A stretch of DNA of 6,470 nucleotides from an uncultured Desulfuromonadales bacterium (GTDB lineage Bacteria > Desulfobacterota > Desulfuromonadia > Desulfuromonadales > Geopsychrobacteraceae): contig CAMYNC010000181.1 in assembly GCA_947259685.1 (NCBI GenBank), positions 1-6,470 of the forward strand, given 5' to 3'. The notes under the pieces were generated by a model, which was not told the DNA's origin, made no database searches, and was given only the letters and a program-made list of their open reading frames with translations. Every line of letters begins with the position of its first letter. Positions within the stretch are counted from its first letter, which is position 1. Shown here piece after piece: positions 4,175-6,470 of this stretch. Both the position numbers and the translations under genes were made by a program.

Positions 4175-4204
4175 TACATCATTACTCCACTACTCCATCA
4201 CTCC
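4173..4204 (-). repeat. GGAGTnnT array at the 5' end of the split gene
   Basis: Read on the - strand: GGAGTGAT, GGAGTAGT, GGAGTAAT, then the diverged GATGTAAT whose end forms part of the ATG of the split gene. The array starts six bases after the kinase stop codon. It is inverted relative to the array at 3442-3465. Confidence 0.85.
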
Positions 4205-4209
4205 ATTTT

Positions 4210-6470
4210 TTATCCTTTTACCTCTCCAAGAAGGTCGCAGATCAGGCCTAGTTGGAAATTATCCGCAAGTGTTCGCAAGCCTTTGGCCGTATCCAGAGAC
4301 ACTGGTTCGATGCCTGCGATGACGGCAATGATTGCTTCCCTGTCCAGCGTCAGTGCCGCCTCACGCAGGTCCTGAAGCAATTTCGGGGGCAGCTCGGCCA
4401 GCATCTCGGCGGTAAGATTTATCCCCTGCTTCTGGGCCGTCACCGCGTCCCTGTCTTTGTAAATATATTTTATACCCAATTGTCGGGCCATGGACTCAAA
4501 AATCTCATGGTCTCGGAAGGGCTTGCGGACCACTTCATCACAGCCGCAGGCCAGAATTTCGTCATGCCGCTCTTCTAAAACAATGGCGGTGACCGCCACA
4601 ATCTTAACCGCCTCTCCTCCCGGCAATGTCCGAATTTTGCGGGTGGCCGCAAATCCATCCAAAACCGGCATACGCATGTCCATCCAGATAAAATGAGGGT
4701 GCCATTCCTGAAATATCGAGATCGCTTCTTCACCGTTATTTGCCTCCTTCACATGACACCCAATATTGGTGAGCAGGCTTGTGAGCAGGATCCGGTTCTC
4801 GGGCTTGTCATCCACCACCAGGAAGCGCCATTCCGGCTGATCGGCCTGCAGTCCAATAACTTCTGCTACGGGAACCCTACTGGGCATTGCTGTCCCTGTT
4901 TCAACCATTTGAAAGGGGATTTTGACTTTGAATAGCGAACCCCGGCCCGGGTTGCTTTCGATCGTAATTTCGCCGTTCATTATTTCCACCAGCGTTTTTG
5001 AAATCGCCAACCCCAACCCCGTGCCTCTTTCCATATTTTGGGCATGGTCAAACCTGACGAAGGTTTCAAACACCTCATCCAGTCTATCTTGGGGAATACC
5101 TGGACCACTGTCCTGCACTTCAAACTGCAGCATCACCATGTCAGGATCGTCCGTCATCGGTTGCGAGCGGCCGCGCAGCCACACGTCCCCCGTCTCGGTA
5201 GACTTTACCGCGTTGCCCAGCAGATTGATCAGGACCTGGCGCAGTTTGCCGTCGTCGCCCTGAACATATGGAGGAAGTGCCGGGTCCAGTTCGAGGGTGA
5301 AACGCAAACCTTTGCCCTCAGCCCGCGATTTCATCATCTGTCCCACTTCCTGAACCGTCTGGGTGACGTCAAATATTTCCTGCTTCAATTCGACGCGCCC
5401 CGCCTCAATGTTGGCCAGGCTCAGGATATCGTCAATCATGCCCAACAAGTGCTCGCCGCTGCGATTGATGATGTCCAACCGCCCATGTTGCTCAGCACTC
5501 AAGTCCGATTCACGCTCCATAAGGCGGGAAAAACCGAGAATCGCGTGGAGCGGGGTGCGCAGTTCGTGACTCATGTTGGTTAGAAATTCACTTTTGGCTT
5601 GGTTTGCCCTTTCCGCGTCTTCTTTGGCATCTTGCAATTCCTGGGTTCTTTGCGCCACCTGAATCTCGAGTTTATGGCTTCTGGTTTCAATCGCGCTTAC
5701 CCGCCAGCGGTATCCTCCGGCAAGCAGCCCTATGGCTACCACCACCATACTGATCCTGAACCACAGCGCTTCCCACGTTGGCGGGGTCACGGTGATGCGG
5801 ACCGAGGCGCCCTCCTCGTTCAAGATACCATCATTGTTGGAACCGATGACCCTGAAGACATAGTCCCCAGGGTCCAAATTGGTGTAAGTAGCAAAGCGCC
5901 TCGTGTTGTCTACCTCGTTCCACTCCGCCTCGAAGCCTTCCAACCTGTACTTGTAGCGGTTCTTCTCCGGTGCCCGATAATTCAGCACAGCAAACTCAAA
6001 AGAAAAGACCCGGTCCAGGTAGGAGAGGACCAGGTGGTCGGTCTCGAGGATCGATTCTTGCAGGACCGAGTCGCCGCCGATGGGGACCGGCTTGTTCGCC
6101 AGTTGAAAGTCGGTAATCACAACGGGCGGTATTTGAGGATTATCCACGATCTGCTCCGGGTAGAAGGCGTTGAAACCCTTGGCGCCCCCAAAGAACATCT
6201 CACCACTATTACTTTTATAGTAAGAGTTTACTGGTAAAAATGAATTGCCTTGCAGCCCATCACTTACATCGTAATTGCGGAAGGTTCCCGTCTGTGGATT
6301 GAATCGTGACAGCCCCCAGGTGGTATTGATCCACAGGTTTCCGCCCTCTTCATCAGGGGAGGCATCCTCTTCCAATATACCCCACACCGTATTGCTTGAA
6401 AGTCCATTCTTGACGGTGTAGTGGATAAATTGATCATTCTCACGGTCAAGTTTATCCAGCCCTCCCCCCA
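4210..6470 (-). CDS. Propeller-type hybrid sensor histidine kinase (5' end outside window)
   Basis: The frame is open to the window edge, giving at least 752 residues; the GTG at 6385-6387 is internal, not the start. Counting from the first full codon, residues 1-105 are the end of a Reg_prop beta-propeller ([18 protein letters not shown], then [19 protein letters not shown]). About 150-228 is a Y_Y_Y domain, 234-253 one membrane helix, and 255-295 a coiled coil. HisKA follows with His301 (SHELRTPL). The HATPase has an N box around Asn414-Asn419, G1 DSGPG (453-457) and G2 GTGLGL (482-487). A receiver domain has Asp553-Asp554, phosphoacceptor Asp597, Thr627 and Lys649. A helical tail of about 75 residues shows no HPt-type histidine. 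The propeller presumably senses a periplasmic ligand that cannot be named. All catalytic motifs are intact. The likely partner is the sigma54 regulator downstream. Confidence 0.95.
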   Translation of the reverse strand, partial: GGGLDKLDRENDQFIHYTVKNGLSSNTVWGILEEDASPDEEGGNLWINTTWGLSRFNPQTGTFRNYDVSDGLQGNSFLPVNSYYKSNSGEMFFGGAKGFNAFYPEQIVDNPQIPPVVITDFQLANKPVPIGGDSVLQESILETDHLVLSYLDRVFSFEFAVLNYRAPEKNRYKYRLEGFEAEWNEVDNTRRFATYTNLDPGDYVFRVIGSNNDGILNEEGASVRITVTPPTWEALWFRISMVVVAIGLLAGGYRWRVSAIETRSHKLEIQVAQRTQELQDAKEDAERANQAKSEFLTNMSHELRTPLHAILGFSRLMERESDLSAEQHGRLDIINRSGEHLLGMIDDILSLANIEAGRVELKQEIFDVTQTVQEVGQMMKSRAEGKGLRFTLELDPALPPYVQGDDGKLRQVLINLLGNAVKSTETGDVWLRGRSQPMTDDPDMVMLQFEVQDSGPGIPQDRLDEVFETFVRFDHAQNMERGTGLGLAISKTLVEIMNGEITIESNPGRGSLFKVKIPFQMVETGTAMPSRVPVAEVIGLQADQPEWRFLVVDDKPENRILLTSLLTNIGCHVKEANNGEEAISIFQEWHPHFIWMDMRMPVLDGFAATRKIRTLPGGEAVKIVAVTAIVLEERHDEILACGCDEVVRKPFRDHEIFESMARQLGIKYIYKDRDAVTAQKQGINLTAEMLAELPPKLLQDLREAALTLDREAIIAVIAGIEPVSLDTAKGLRTLADNFQLGLICDLLGEVKG

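Noticed and set aside
5599..6237. 212-codon and other long frames antisense to the kinase and regulator
   Set aside because: They are opposite strongly coding, domain-rich genes and are the expected shadow of codon bias there. The translations resemble nothing.

Overview
The window looks like a chromosomal accessory stretch from a Gram-negative bacterium, most plausibly a Desulfobacterota (delta-proteobacterial) lineage. This rests on three things: a propeller-type hybrid histidine kinase next to a sigma54 (NtrC-type) response regulator, the vapBC module, and above all the intergenic DNA. That DNA is full of short low-complexity repeats (TTGGGCAGG, GGAGTnnT, AGGGTTC, CAGAGnCrCrGAGAGC) of a kind I associate with these genomes. 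The taxonomic call is an inference, because no rRNA or marker gene is present.

Left part (1-1196, + strand): about 540 bases of non-coding DNA hold a terminator-like hairpin, a 20-bp inverted repeat, a 31-bp-period duplication, a 9-bp tandem array and dispersed repeats. They lead into a type II toxin-antitoxin pair, a FitA/VapB-like ribbon-helix-helix antitoxin and a PIN-domain VapC toxin. Its promoter is nearly consensus, is wrapped in a large palindrome, and would produce a nearly leaderless transcript.

Middle (1197-1715): a 520-base spacer with hairpins, one tiny ORF with a good ribosome binding site, and a pair of inverted 8-bp repeat arrays.

Right part (1716-6470, - strand): a REC-AAA+-Fis sigma54 activator (1716-3167) lies downstream of a hybrid sensor kinase (4210 to beyond 6470; 5' end outside the window). 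The kinase visibly contains the end of a sensory propeller, a Y_Y_Y domain, one membrane helix, HisKA, HATPase and a receiver. The two probably form one signalling pathway, although about 1 kb of repeat-rich DNA separates them.

The most interesting part is in that 1 kb. A gene of the four-helix-bundle (S23 / 23S rRNA intervening-sequence) family starts 36 bases after the kinase stop. It is cut in two at its conserved N-IAEG-Y motif by a cassette of about 288 bp that consists almost entirely of a small intact GIY-YIG nuclease gene. Imperfect terminal inverted repeats (CCCwGTTAAATA...TTGAG) bound the cassette. The broken gene is itself bracketed by GGAGTnnT arrays in opposite orientation. This looks like a nested mobile unit, with a minimal GIY-YIG element inserted in another possibly mobile gene. 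The first half of the broken gene is only 58 codons long and is easily missed.
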